From the NCBI GenBank assembly GCA_023376005.1, contig CM042157.1, forward strand, positions 18,753,392 to 18,817,391: 64,000 bases of DNA. The letters are read 5' to 3'. Each line of letters starts with the position of its first letter. Within the stretch, counting starts at the first letter, position 1. The notes beneath the pieces were generated by a model. The model was given only the letters and a program-made list of their open reading frames with translations, ran no database searches and was not told where the DNA came from. The DNA comes from Doryteuthis pealeii (lineage: Eukaryota; Mollusca; Cephalopoda; Myopsida; Loliginidae). Below are positions 31,440 through 41,290 of this stretch, one piece after another. The position numbers and the translations under genes were made by a program.

Positions 31440-31925
31440 TGTTGACCGTGTGTAGCGACCCGTGATGCTTAAGGATAGAACCCAGGCGGTTGAGCAGTCC
31501 ATGACTTGCAATACTCCACTTTGATCCTTTCTTGAGCTAGACGGGCGGTTGGAGAGACCCCCTCCGATCAGAGCCCTAGCATCTATATGTTTACCCCAAC
31601 CCTATTGCCCTTATGGCAAGCCCAGCTCTATTTATCATATGGGTCCTAGAAGGCGGTGACTGAGGGTCTATATGTCCTGGGAATGACCTTAAACTCTATC
31701 TGATGGTGAGGTTCTAGTTTTGTAGGTTGGGAAATATGGAGCACCCCTTCATCACCATTGCACCCTGGTCGACTCTGACCCGGAGTGGTAGTACCTGTTA
31801 TGGTCCCATCTATAGGTTAAATAGAAAAATGTATTAAAAAAAATTTGTGTATCCATTAAGAATTAATTTATTTCATAACTTTATCGACACTGAGGTTGAT
31901 ATGCCGTAAAACAAAACAAACCAGG
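31440..31925 (-). repeat. Repeat B, near full length
   Basis: Same order as 3600-4170: cccgtgatgcttaagg, ctagacgggcggt, catatggg, ggtggtgactg, gaatgacc, catcaccattg, ccggagtggtagtacctg, and the tail tgccgtaaaac. Confidence 0.7.
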
Positions 31926-31944
31926 AACTTAGAATAGTGGGTCC

Positions 31945-32010
31945 AGAATAATTTACCATAATTATTTGTGTATAAGACGCACTATTTTTCCAGATGTTTC
32001 AGCCAAAAGT
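31945..32010 (+). repeat. Fragment resembling the TIR element K end
   Basis: ttgtgtataagacgcactatttttcc is close to the K terminal text gacggcatataagacgcac. Only a short end fragment is present. Confidence 0.4.
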
Positions 32011-32089
32011 TAGAGTTACGTATGATACACGAAAACTATTTTTAATCAACATTCATTCCGGCCACATCTCTCACCATATTCGGAACAGG

Positions 32090-32282
32090 ATAAGCAAAAG
32101 TAAGTTATATCTTGAAGGTACGTCTTGTAGACGAGTTCCAATTCTGGACAAGACTGTTTGTCTTTCCCATAGAACTAATATCCTTGGAAAAGGTACGAAT
32201 CCAACAATTCTACCTCCAGCTATGGGTAAATAGTAGGACTGACTAGGCTATTTAACCTTGGTTAGGCAATCAGTCTAAGAGA
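32090..32282 (+). mobile_element. SINE C
   Basis: gacgagttccaattctgg (B-box-like), gactgtttgtctttcccatag, aggtacgaatcc, ccagctatgggtaaatagtagg and the tail aaccttggttaggcaatcagtctaagagaag are in family order. Confidence 0.6.
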
Positions 32283-32290
32283 AGTGATAT

Positions 32291-32293
<3 letters not shown>

Positions 32294-32371
<78 letters not shown>

Positions 32372-32419
32372 ATGGCTAAAGAGCGAGTGAGTTTGTGTGT
32401 GTGTAAGTGTGTGTGTGTA

Positions 32420-32482
<63 letters not shown>

Positions 32483-32559
32483 TAAAGAAAGAGCAATCGA
32501 GGCAGACAAAATATACATAGACGGAAGAATATAAAGAGAAACATTTTTAGATTTTTAGT

Positions 32560-32652
<93 letters not shown>
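32294..32652. repeat. Composite (GA)n microsatellite with (TG)n and (TA)n
   Basis: (GA)n at about 32294-32367, 32432-32477 and 32596-32650, (GT)n at 32396-32428, (TA)n at 32563-32591. The spacers tttttagatttttag at 32546 and 32707 mirror those in the CT composite at 19.4-19.85 kb, reverse-complemented. Confidence 0.85.
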
Positions 32653-32655
<3 letters not shown>

Positions 32656-32909
32656 TTGTAACTAGAGAGACACAGACATAAAATGAAGTATACAAAGAGT
32701 GACATTTTTAGATTTTTCTAGCGAATATTGATTTCGTGTTGAAACGAATATTTCAAGAAAACCCGAACAACGAATTGGAATTCTTTTCTATCAATTCATC
32801 TACTGATGTAGTATTTCCTGAATATCCTCTTCAGCTAAATACGGTAACCTATAATGACTATAATTAACGTTATTCGATGCCATAGTATCTCTGAATGCCG
32901 CTATAGTTT

Positions 32910-32910
32910 A

Positions 32911-32988
<78 letters not shown>
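32910..32988. repeat. (TTA)n array
   Basis: About 26 perfect ATT triplets. Confidence 0.95.
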
Positions 32989-32991
<3 letters not shown>

Positions 32992-33127
32992 AGTTATGCT
33001 TTCACTACTAATTATACTCCTACTGTTGTTCCATAAAGAATGTTTTAATGACAGAATATGTAATTCTTCTAATAGTAAGTCTTGTGGCTCATTTTGTAAA
33101 AAGATATCTTGGACAATTGTGTTCCAT

Positions 33128-33178
<51 letters not shown>
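33128..33178. repeat. (TA)n array
   Basis: About 50 bp of (TA)n directly preceding SINE I. Confidence 0.95.
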
Positions 33179-33181
<3 letters not shown>

Positions 33182-33189
33182 TTATAATT

Positions 33190-33600
33190 GAGTTATTCGG
33201 ACTATCGTCCTCATCTTCATTGTTATCTGTACAACGTTTTGGTCGATATGCCCTCCGGCCTTCTTCGGGTATTTCTTGTCGGACTCAGGAACCTTCTTTC
33301 CGGACTCGGTAACCTTGTTGTCGTAATCGGCAACCTTCTTGTCGTAATCTGAAGCCATAACGGAACTTTGAACCTAACCCTTTATTCAGTCCACGGTGGT
33401 ATCTGTTCTCATTCCGCTAACCATAGCTGGGGTAGGGGTATTAAGCTATGTTAATTATCATTCTATGTCACTGCTGCCCTTGATCAGGATTGACACTGCA
33501 ATTGAGAGATAACTGTCACTTAGAACTGTCTTAACCTACCTCCTTTATCCACTAGGCCATGTGTCCAATTGGAATAACGCAGATTATACTAATCATCAAG
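33190..33600 (-). mobile_element. SINE I, near full length
   Basis: It is the complement of the 25.8-kb copy: tail at 33190-33290 (ttatctgtacaacgttttgg, ccggccttcttcggg), a short-period core with four 'accttcttgtcg'-type units, and a tRNA-like head at 33480-33590 (ctttatccactaggccatgtg complements TGGCCTAGTGGATAAAG). Confidence 0.65.
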
Positions 33601-33639
33601 CCTCATATCAAACATTCAGAGAAATATATATATATATGG

Positions 33640-33755
33640 TATATCCTCATAACTCTCTTGCAGATATCTTTAAATCGTAGGCTTGGTCTACCAACCGATT
33701 GGGAGCCTTTTACTAATTCGCCGTACAAAAGATCTTTTTGGATGCGTCCATTTTC

Positions 33756-33757
<2 letters not shown>
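33640..33757 (-). pseudogene. LINE J C-terminal fragment
   Basis: The minus-strand frame reads ENGRIQKDLLYGELVKGS, then VGRPSLRFKDICKR. This is the common 'xxKDLLYGEL..G.R..GRP.LRFKDVCKRD' stretch downstream of the reverse transcriptase in many animal non-LTR retrotransposons. Only about 38 codons remain, fused to (CA)n on one side and SINE-like text on the other. A frame-shifted but longer relative is at 41834-42180, and a further copy at 59040-59160. Confidence 0.65.

Positions 33758-33831
<74 letters not shown>
33757..33831. repeat. (CA)n-(TA)n compound array
   Basis: (CA)n 33757-33782 then (TA)n to 33830. Confidence 0.95.
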
Positions 33832-33833
<2 letters not shown>

Positions 33834-34000
33834 TTGGAGGTAGATTTTGAAGGCTATCACAATGCAGGTGTAAAGAATAAGGTAACAATGGTGTTGTGTG
33901 TTAACCTGTATTTTATTCTTGAATTTTCGAGATAAAATCTCTTTTTCAGAAGATCACTGGAACTGAAGTCGTCTTGTTATGGCATTTCTAGTTAAATGAA
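33830..34000 (+). mobile_element. Palindromic family F, single arm
   Basis: ggttggaggtagattttgaagg, gcaggtgtaaagaataagg, gataaaatctctttttcag and gaagtcgtcttgttatgg match the left arm at 14247 without the returning arm. Confidence 0.7.
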
Positions 34001-34107
34001 TTTTTTTTTTGAAAATGATGGTATTTTTTATAACTGTATTCTCGTGTTGCATGTTTACGTGAATGCGTTTTTTGTTTGTTTGTACGTGTGCGTATGTTGT
34101 CATAAAA

Positions 34108-34117
<10 letters not shown>

Positions 34118-34171
<54 letters not shown>
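34118..34171. repeat. (CA)n-(TA)n compound array
   Basis: (AC)n then (TA)n, before SINE C. Confidence 0.9.
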
Positions 34172-34452
34172 AAGTTATCAACCCAACGAACAGAATGTGA
34201 CACAAGGTCAATTTCTTAAGCGGTGTTTAACAGATTTGAATTCAAAGTTTTCATTATCCTAAACTGATTACCTGGCCAAAGATAAAGAGCCTAGTCTGTC
34301 CTACTATTTACCCATAGCTGGAGATTGAGTAATTGGATGCATACCTTTGCCAGGGGTATTACCGCTATGTGAAATGCAAACAGCCTCGTCCAGGATTTGA
34401 ACTCGGGTCGACGAATCCATTTCCTACGACTCTAAACATTACAGCACGCGCT
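34172..34452 (-). mobile_element. SINE C, nearly complete
   Basis: It is the complement of a full SINE C: tail caacccaacgaacagaatgtg, body cccatagctggagattg, and B box (gatttgaactcgggtcgacg). Confidence 0.65.
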
Positions 34453-34613
34453 CCGACATGGTGTATTTGACTCTCAGACACAGAATACCTCCTACCTTTC
34501 AACGAGGAATATTAAGAAATAAGTTAGTGTATTTTTACAATATAGCAGAAGACCTGGAACATTACATGTAAAGGGCAATAGCTTGTTTGTTTGGTTTTTT
34601 GGTTGGATTTTAC

Positions 34614-34868
34614 GGAGGGTGTATATATTTAAGTTTTAATGTAATAAAATATTTTTAAATTAGAAAGGCTAATGAAACTAAGAATGCAGATAAAAACAAT
34701 TTAAATAGGGGATATAATTGAAAACAACTGAAACTTACTCTTCCATCACTCCCGTCTTTCATTGCTAAATTTTCCTGATTTAAGTATTTTGTTAAATTAG
34801 GAAGTAAAGAATAAAATTAGTTATTTCTTCTTGTTAATGGATTTTTGGATTTCGTTTAAGATTTATTA
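34614..34868 (-). mobile_element. Truncated Helitron A end
   Basis: gagggtgtatatatttaagttttaatg, aaattagaaaggctaatgaaac and cttcttgttaatggattt match the 3' half of Helitron A (minus orientation), cut at both sides. The corresponding point in copy 2 (about 59262-59280) lacks it. Confidence 0.65.
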
Positions 34869-34869
34869 A

Positions 34870-35152
34870 TTTTTAACCGAAGCCGTTTTATTCATTCTTG
34901 TTGGGTATTAAAAATAATCAAAACCCATTTTTAAAAGAAGCACTCTAAAATCTTTTTTAAAAATATTTAACCCAAAGATGGGACCCTAAAAGAAACAACC
35001 ACTCCGGGTCAGTGTGTACCCATGAGTAATGGTGATGAAAGTGTACTGCACACTTTCCAGAGATTCAGAATTAGAACCTCATCATTAGATATAGTTTAAT
35101 GTCATACCGAGGACAGTAAGACACTCAGTCACCGCGGAGAAACATAAAAAAA
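34870..35152 (+). repeat. Repeat B, diverged
   Basis: attcttgttgggtattaaa, gggaccctaaaagaaacaaccactccgggtcag-type text and catcattagatatagtttaatgtc keep the repeat B order with many changes. Confidence 0.6.
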
Positions 35153-35440
35153 TTGTTTACCATTGGGCTAAACATGGCTTTGTCTCAACGAACCTCAGTC
35201 TAAAAGTTGAAGTGGAAACACGCTGATTTTCCAGTAAAGAAAAATTTCTGGGAGCAACGATCAGTAAAAAAACGTCGTGCTGATTGTCTTTTGGGGCATG
35301 AAAGAACCCATCACTATTGATTTCCTTGAAAAAAAAAGGTGCAACTGTAAACATTGCTTCCTATTGCCAACTCCTTAGGCAAAAGTCACATTATTGATTC
35401 ATCCTTGTATAAGGTCGATTCGGAAGACTACATTATTTAG
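35153..35440. other. Unrecognised sequence shared by both duplication copies
   Basis: Text such as ggctttgtctcaacgaacctca and ggcatgaaagaaccc recurs at 59582-59790. A 65-codon minus-strand frame (35157-35354) has no recognised domain. Confidence 0.4.
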
Positions 35441-35441
35441 A

Positions 35442-36262
35442 CTAGCAAATATATGCACCCTCCGGGTTCATATATTTAAGTTTTAATGTAATAAAATATT
35501 ATTAAATTAGAAAGGCTAATGAAACTAAGAATGCAGATAAAAAAAATTTAAACAGGGGGGTATAATCGAAAAATAGAACAACTGAAACTTACTCTTCCAT
35601 CACTCTTGTCTTTCATTGCTAAATTTTCCTGATTTAACTATTTTGTTAAATTAGGAAGTAAAAAATAAATTTCTACATATTTAAATATTTAATTAATCTG
35701 TCATAATATTTTTTTTCTAACACCTACTCGTGAACACTGATTGGCTTTAGCATTAACCAATCAGATGTTCAGAAGCTGAGGTAAGCGTTGGCAAAGCTCA
35801 TTTAAAGCCAGTTTTGCTTTCTGTTAACATTGACTGAAACACGGGTAGCGCATTGGAGGGTGAATCATCTCTAATGGGGTCTAACTGCGATGGGGGTATT
35901 TATTCTTGTTAATGGATTTTGGGATTTCATTTAAGATTTATCTTTAAGATTTTTGCTCATAATCCATTAAAACCAAACAATTAGAAATCAATAATACTAA
36001 GCTCATATTTATTAAAATTAAATTTTTCATATCAAATGCAAATTAGCCTTCCTGTTCACACTGTAAACCGCTATTTTGTTGTTATAATAAATACAATTGC
36101 ATGTTATTAGAATGTAGACATGCCCCACAATATTAATAATTCAAGACAATTTTATTAATAATTGAGTTTAAATGAAAATAAAAATCATGGAAATGTGATG
36201 TAAAATAACTAAGGGAATTGTGACATGAGTAGTGATATAGTTCAATCTCCATTATAATAAGA
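35442..36262 (-). mobile_element. Helitron family A without GC cassette
   Basis: Plus strand A|CTAGCAAATATATGCACCC at 35441/35442 and CTCCATTATAATAAGA ending at 36262 before host T. The stretch where other copies hold the GC cassette reads directly tagacatgccccacaatattaat. An extra ~237 bp (35669-35905) sits inside it relative to copy 2. Confidence 0.8.
35669..35905. mobile_element. Insert present only in duplication copy 1
   Basis: Between aataaa and cttcttgttaatgg the copy has about 237 bp absent at 60655. It contains the inverted pair GATTGGCTTTAGC...ACCAATCAG and moderately GC-rich text (acacgggtagcgcattgg). No clear terminal repeats, so class is unknown. Confidence 0.5.
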
Positions 36263-36279
36263 TAACATAAGTTAGGTTA

Positions 36280-36408
36280 GTATTATCTGGAACAGGATAC
36301 CCCCGTGGACTAAATAAAGGGTTAGGTTCAAAGTTCCGTGATGGCTCCCGATTACGACAAGAAAGTTCCCGAGTCCGAAAAGAAGGTTCCCGGTATATAC
36401 TATATATA
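36280..36408 (+). mobile_element. SINE I internal fragment
   Basis: aggatacccccgtggacta, gttcaaagttccgtgatggc and cccgattacgacaagaaagttcccgag; present also at 61055-61165. Confidence 0.55.
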
Positions 36409-36486
36409 ATCGCATTAACAGTCTGCGACAACATTGGGACCTATCTTATATATTACTCATAAATTTTTACAACTAGTTTAAACCTA

Positions 36487-36726
36487 AGGACCGGGTTAGC
36501 TCAGTCTGTAGAGCGTTCAGCTAGAAACCACAAGGTTCCTAGTTCGATACCGGTCATCACTAACTCAGCGTATGAGTAGCACAGGGATCTGTGTGGTAAA
36601 GGGAGAGCTGATGGTAGATGTGGCGCTCCACCTCAGATGCTAAAACAATCTCCTTGGTCTAGCGCTATTAAAAAGGGATAGACTCCCTTGCTGACTGGCT
36701 GATACCGACTTTAGGCCGCCCCGACG
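36487..36726 (+). mobile_element. SINE D, full length
   Basis: The A box (GGGTTAGCTCAGTCTGTAGAG) and B box (AGTTCGATACCGG) are intact, and the body runs to ctggctgataccgactttaggcc. The copy at 61257 is nearly identical. Confidence 0.8.
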
Positions 36727-36870
36727 ACTTTACTTTATATCGTTGAACAGAGCTCACTGAATCTTTCTTTGGCACAAGCTATATCATCTCTCAATAAAAC
36801 TAAAGCATTGTGTTAAAAACGGTCTCAATGGTGTTCGTAGACTATAATATCTTTTACAAATAAAATTACC

Positions 36871-37491
36871 ACCGTATTTGACGGCACATAGGACGCACTT
36901 TTTTTCCAAAATTTGGTCTCAAAATTGCCCTGCGTCTTATAAATCGTAGGTGAAGAATGAGAGCTCCCGTAGGCTAGGCTAATCTTCTCTATGATGCTCA
37001 CTAACCCAGTTTACGCTCAGTACTTTGACCTCCCATAAACACCGTGCATCCTTGTCTTATTGCTGGTATTGTTATAAACAAGCACGGCTAGACTGTTTTC
37101 AACAATATATGCACAAATACACAAAAAACTTTTTCCTGAATCTGACCTGCTGAAATGGGGGTGCGCCTTATATGCCTCTGCGTCTTATATGCCATCAGAT
37201 AGGTATATATATTATAATTATATATTATTATATTATTATCATTATCATTATTATTATTAATTTTATTATTATTATTATTTCCTGCTATTGAAATGTATTG
37301 TGTATGCTTATTGCTTGCCTGTACTGCCAAATTGCTTTATAACTGTTATGTTTCTGCTTGTGTAATGCACGGCTAGACTGTTTTCAACAATATATGCTTA
37401 AGTACACTTAAAACGTTTTTTCTGTATCTGACCTCCTGAGATGGGGGTGCGTCTTATATGCCCGTGCGTCTTATATGCCGTCAAGTACGGT
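36871..37491. mobile_element. TIR DNA element K, about 620 bp
   Basis: Left end ACCGTATTTGACGGCACATAGGACGCAC and right end GTGCGTCTTATATGCCGTCAAGTACGGT are near-perfect inverted repeats of 28 bp. The right terminal region occurs twice (about 37081-37200 and 37368-37491), with text cacggctagactgttttcaac and GTCTTATATGCC in both. An (ATT)n lies between. No coding. Superfamily is unresolved; similar 'accgtattt...gcgtcttat' elements are known as hAT-like MITEs in animals. Confidence 0.75.
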
Positions 37492-37574
37492 AATTAATTT
37501 TTTTAGTAAATATCTGGAGAAAATAGATTTTTTCTGTAGCTCCACAGTGTATAGACGAGTCGCCACTGAAAATA

Positions 37575-38012
37575 AGTAATATTAATTACTTGAAACCAAA
37601 TCATCATATCGCGCTAGTAGCATGTATATCCATGGCGATTTCTTGCCAACCGTCCTATCATTCATTGCCATCTGGATATCCACAGAGCAGCATCCAGTAT
37701 CCGCGTTGGTCAATGTAGGTCTTTGCTGGATGGCACACACTGACGTGCCCATGTGCGGGTTTCCACTAGAGAACATAACTTATAAGTTCGTCCTTACTTC
37801 TTCAGCAGTTTCCAGCATGTCTTGTTCGTTTCACTCGGATGTTTTTTGGGATATGAGGCAAGTGACCGTACCCTACCTTTATGTGGGGTATTGTTTCCAA
37901 GATGTGTTTAAGATTGTACACAGCATTCTTGTGCAACTCCCTCTAGCTTACTCTCCAGGTACTTCGTTAGGGTCCAAGTGGTACAGCCGGTACAATAACA
38001 CTGATACAATCT
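37575..38012 (-). pseudogene. LINE L C-terminal region
   Basis: On the minus strand, frame-shifted segments read LTKYLE-like text, CTRMLCTILNTSWKQYPT, then QRPTLTNADTGCCSVDIQM, AMNDRTVGKKSPW and ARYDD. These follow the usual order 'LTK.LEKKLDG.YTRMLRAVLN.SWKQHPT ... DTGC..EDL..AMDDR..W' seen after the reverse transcriptase in common animal non-LTR elements. Several frame breaks exist, some possibly sequencing indels. The plus-strand 206-codon frame 37622-38242 is a shadow. A mariner-type MITE separates it from the reverse-transcriptase piece upstream. Confidence 0.7.
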
Positions 38013-38034
38013 GGCTTGGAAGAATTGTTGTTTG

Positions 38035-38275
38035 TACTTTTTGTCACACTTTGTATTCTGAAAAAAAAGCGTTCCATTCATTAATCATAATCAGAATACA
38101 AGGTGTCTCAAAAGTAGCAAGTTTAAAGCTGTATTTACCAGATAGAAATAAAGAAGGACTGGAAAGTTGTTTTCTTTTCAGAATACTAGGTGTGTCAAAA
38201 ATGCAAAAAAATCTCGATACTTTTTTGACACGCTTTGTATAAACATTAGCAGGCAAGTTACGACGACCTGGATAC
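38035..38275. mobile_element. Small mariner-type MITEs
   Basis: A ~65-bp palindrome begins TACTAGGTGTGTCAAAAATGC and ends TTTTTTGACACGCTTTGTA. A related end (tacaaggtgtctcaaaag) lies just before. GTGTGTCAAAA ends with TA at the borders suggest Tc1/mariner-type MITEs. A longer array is at 39478-39880. Confidence 0.55.
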
Positions 38276-38304
38276 TTTTAACATAGTAATGTTTTTTTTT
38301 TCAG

Positions 38305-38632
38305 TGAGATCAGATTCCATATGAATTTTATATCATACCATGTCTTTCCTATGCGTTCATTAACGCCGCTTTATGTAGATGAGATATTACTACCTAGGTA
38401 CGTGAATTGTCTTCAGAGGCTTACCATAGAGAATGGAGATACCTCCTTCCTTTTTAAAACACAGGAATTCAGTTTTATCAGAGTTCACATAGAAGCGGAT
38501 GTTCCCTGAATTCTTCTCCAGGCTATGTAGCAAGGATTCGGCTTGTGCAAGTGTATTTTAGGGGCTAGATCGTCTGCGTTGTCCGCATCCGTAAATAGTC
38601 ACTGTTGAATATTACCTATTTCTTGCTATTTT
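38305..38632 (-). pseudogene. LINE L reverse transcriptase fragment
   Basis: The minus-strand text gives FTDADNADDLAP; NADD stands where the catalytic YADD box is usual. After a frameshift comes AQAESLLHSLEKNSG, NSDKTEFLCF and YGKPLK, then after another shift QFTYLGSNISST. This is the palm-to-thumb portion of a non-LTR retrotransposon reverse transcriptase. It is a remnant with at least two breaks; clade is unresolved. It lies upstream of the C-terminal part at 37575-38012, so one LINE copy was split by the MITE. Confidence 0.75.
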
Positions 38633-38737
38633 TAGTTTGAGGCCTTTTCCTTTTATGGAATCTAATGATATTCGAAATATGTAGTGTATGCATATCAAAA
38701 TATATGTAGTGCTAACGTATCTCCTTGTAGGTCTGTT

Positions 38738-39315
38738 TGTTTTGTTATGCTTTACGGCATATCAACCTCAGTGGGTCATTTAATGTTGATAAAGTTTGAA
38801 ATAAAGTCATTCTTAATGGATACTCAATGTTTTTTATAAACACATTTTTTTATTTAAACCATAGATAGGACCCTAATAGGTACTACCACTCCGGGTCAGA
38901 GTGGACCAGGGAGCAATAGTGATGAAGGAGTGCTCCGCATTCCCAGACCTCCAAAACTGGAACCTCACCATCAGATAGAGTTTAACGTCATTCCCAGGAC
39001 ATGCAGACCCTCAGCTACCGCCTTCTAGCACCATATGATAAAAAAGTGTTTGGGCTTGCCATAGGGCAATAGGTTGGAAAATCATATAGTTGCTAGGGTT
39101 TTGACGTGGCCATCCATTGATCGGGGAGGGGGGGCTCTCGACCGCCCGTCTAGAACAAAGAAAGGGCCAAAGTGGAGTATTGTAAGTACATGGACTGCTC
39201 GACCACCCTGGGTCTGTCGCCACCAACGGCCAACAGGTGACTCCATTGGGGGAGTCTTACCCCTCTGCAGAGGTGCAGTCGGTGCATTTTAACGCCACCA
39301 GCCGAGAGGGCGTCC
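38738..39315 (+). repeat. Repeat B, full length
   Basis: It runs from tttacggcatatcaacc through ctaccactccgggtcagag, tagctaccgccttctagc, gacgtggccatcc and ggactgctcgaccacc to ccagccgagaggg. It defines the repeat: about 570 bp, no long frame. Confidence 0.7.
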
Positions 39316-39477
39316 TCTTGTAGGAACTCAGCGACGATGTCAAAGAAATGTGTGTCGCCATGACATTAAAGTAATTGTACGCTCACCTGAAACCAAATAG
39401 CTGTTTAAAAAAAAGGCTGACTTCGGTATTAGATAAGGAAACTATGTTTTGACATGCCATAAACCAATCAAAGCAAA

Positions 39478-39900
39478 TAATGTACAAAGTGTGTCAAAAA
39501 AGTATCGAAATTTTTTGTACTTTTTGTCACACTTTGTATTCCTGAAGAAACAAAAAGCATTCCATTCATTAATCTTTTCAGAATACAAGGTGTCTCAAAA
39601 AGTAGCAATTTTAAGCTGTATTTACCAAGATAGAAATAAGAAGGACTGGAAAGTTGTTTTTCTTTCAGAATACTAGTGTGTCAAAAATGCAAAAAATCTC
39701 GATACTTTTTTGACACACTTTTTCTAAACATTAGCGGGCAAGTTACGACGACGTGGATACTTTTAATATAGTAATGTTTTTTTTTTCCAGAATACTAGGT
39801 GTGTCAAAAAATGCAAAAATCTCGATAATTTTGACACACCTTGTATAAACATTAGTGGGCAAGTTACGCCGACCTGGAATGCTTTTAATATAGTATTTTT
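39478..39900. mobile_element. Array of mariner-type MITE copies
   Basis: Four inverted units with GTGTGTCAAAAA...TTTTTTGACACAC follow each other, separated by 'acattagcgggcaagttacgacg' spacers. Parts match 38035-38275. The array looks like tandem duplication of one insertion plus spacer. Confidence 0.6.
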
Positions 39901-39904
39901 TTGT

Positions 39905-40260
39905 TAGGAGCTTTATATTCAAGGCAAAGTCTGTTTGTCAAAAGAAAACTTTCATCTTTCTCTGGTTGTACTATAAAAGCCGAAACCCCACAACAGCGAA
40001 TACGGTAATGCTTTACAAAAAGCTTTCTTGTGTAGCTTCTATCTTAAGTGGTTCATATGTCAATCCCATTACGGTATTTTAATCTGGGGGAAATGCCCGT
40101 GCAACTGGCAGTCCAGTCGTTTGCTGAAGTAGTTTTGTGACGGCGATCTGCTGCCAAATAAGAACCGCAACAGATGAAGTACCTGCTTTATTAACTGAAC
40201 CCAACTCACACAGAGATACACACAGAGAACACACAAGACACACAGACTCACAGACACACA
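39905..40260. other. Unrecognised, ends in (CA)n
   Basis: No family recognised up to the (CA)n at about 40254-40280. The minus-strand frames of 117 and 142 codons read the (CA)n and lack domains. Confidence 0.4.
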
Positions 40261-40304
40261 CACACACACACACACACACAATATATATAATATAATATAT
40301 ATAC

Positions 40305-40540
40305 TCATGGAGAAAGGTAGACAAACACGGGGTGTTATGGAAATTGAATGTTTTATTGTCGACAATACAATGTTTCGGTCTATTAGACCTTCTTCGGGAC
40401 TTGAATATAGTTCTTGCTTTAATGATGGACAAGAACTATATTCAAGTTCCGAAAGAAGGTCTAATAGACGAAACGTTGCAGCGTCGACAATAAACATCCA
40501 GTTTCCATAACGTCCCGTGTTTGTCTACCTTTATCCATAT
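40305..40540. mobile_element. Foldback carrying two inverted hammerhead-like motifs (family H)
   Basis: Left arm ggtagacaaacacggggtg and right arm cccgtgtttgtctacc are inverted. Each arm holds a GAAGAAGG-TCTAATAGACC-GAAAC/GAAACG block: stem GGTC/GACC with loop TAATA, then GAAA. The plus-strand arm continues ACG-TTGCAG-CGT-C, a 3-bp stem followed by a GTC triplet. The CTGATGA core has decayed (CCGAAGA). The AATAAACAT text after it and the (TA)n end match families at 53.64 and 57.06 kb. Confidence 0.6.
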
Positions 40541-40656
40541 ATTGTCGGATTAACCCTCATATTTCTTCCATATATATATACATGTATATATATATATATA
40601 TAACAGCGAAACAGGGCTGTATATTAATCACACCACATATACATTTATATATATTT

Positions 40657-40925
40657 GGGAGAATATGTGCTTAATTGAAGTCATACCTAATTTGAAAATT
40701 GATTAGTTGATAATTAATGAATTAGGTGAGCATATCTGTTCAAATGGAAGGCGTAAACAAATCGAGAAAAAGTCGATCTCTGTATGTACATTTCGGCCTA
40801 TTATGTCCATCATCAGCAGAGTTATAGACAGAAAACTGCTTTATGTGTGATTCGAACCCTAACTGCCAGGCCTGCACGGGGGGATTCTAACCATTACACT
40901 AGCTGGTTTTTCCAGATTTCTTGTT
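40657..40925 (-). mobile_element. SINE G with tRNA-like head and hammerhead motif
   Basis: On the minus strand the head near 40915 reads GCTAGTGTAATGGTTAGAAT (A box) and GTTAGGGTTCGAATCAC (B box), tRNA-like. Downstream comes CTGTCTATAACTCTG and the hammerhead core at 40775-40825. Then come the text tcgactttttctcgat and a tail that meets (TA)n. This is the only copy in the window that keeps the A box. Transcription by pol III would place the ribozyme in the SINE body. Confidence 0.7.
40773..40826 (-). ncRNA. Hammerhead ribozyme-like motif, type I, copy 1
   Basis: Minus strand: stem I strand CTCTG, core CTGATGA, stem II (TGGACATAATAGGCC, with a bulge), GAAA, a 2-bp AT/AT stem III closed by GTAC, then H17 = A and the stem I partner CAGAG. 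All catalytic-core bases are present. Predicted cleavage lies 3' of the A opposite plus-strand position 40783. Stem II is the weakest part (one extra A and T). Confidence 0.7.
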
Positions 40926-41023
40926 TGTTTTTAAACTGATATATACTACCCTTTTGGTGACATATTGCACGACAGTATGAAAGTAAACAAACAGTCTGTT
41001 TGAGATGGCGATAGCCGACAATT

Positions 41024-41074
<51 letters not shown>

Positions 41075-41149
41075 TATATAGTGTCCGATTGCCGCTTTAT
41101 CCTATCCGTTGCAGTGGCACTCGTAATGTATATAGAGCTATGATAATAG

Positions 41150-41290
41150 TTGAAAAAATATTGAGCCACCACGGTTTCGATCTATTATACGATCTCTTCG
41201 GGACCCTACATTATATTAGACCTTTTTATAAGAGTCTAATATAATGAGGGGTCCGTATGGATCGAAAGCGTAGGAGACCACATTTCTTCT
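41150..41290. mobile_element. Short foldback related to family H
   Basis: gtttcgatctattatacgatctcttcgggaccc and ggggtccgtatggatcgaaagcg are loosely inverted around a perfect tattagac...gtctaata hairpin. It looks like a decayed relative of 40305-40540. Confidence 0.45.

Larger units (their letters stand above)
34505..39220 (+). repeat. Direct large duplication, copy 1
   Basis: From 34505 to 39220 the order and text match 59161-64000, with a further matching piece at 33588-33745 versus 59001-59160. Between about 36240 and 39220 the copies differ mainly by single-base indels. Element-level differences are: sequence 33746-34504, the Helitron fragment at 34614-34868 and the 35669-35905 insert only in copy 1, and an LTR only in copy 2. 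Confidence 0.85.

Noticed and set aside
37622..38242. 206-codon plus-strand frame
   Set aside because: It lies antisense to LINE C-terminal sequence whose conserved motifs are on the minus strand, and it crosses a MITE.
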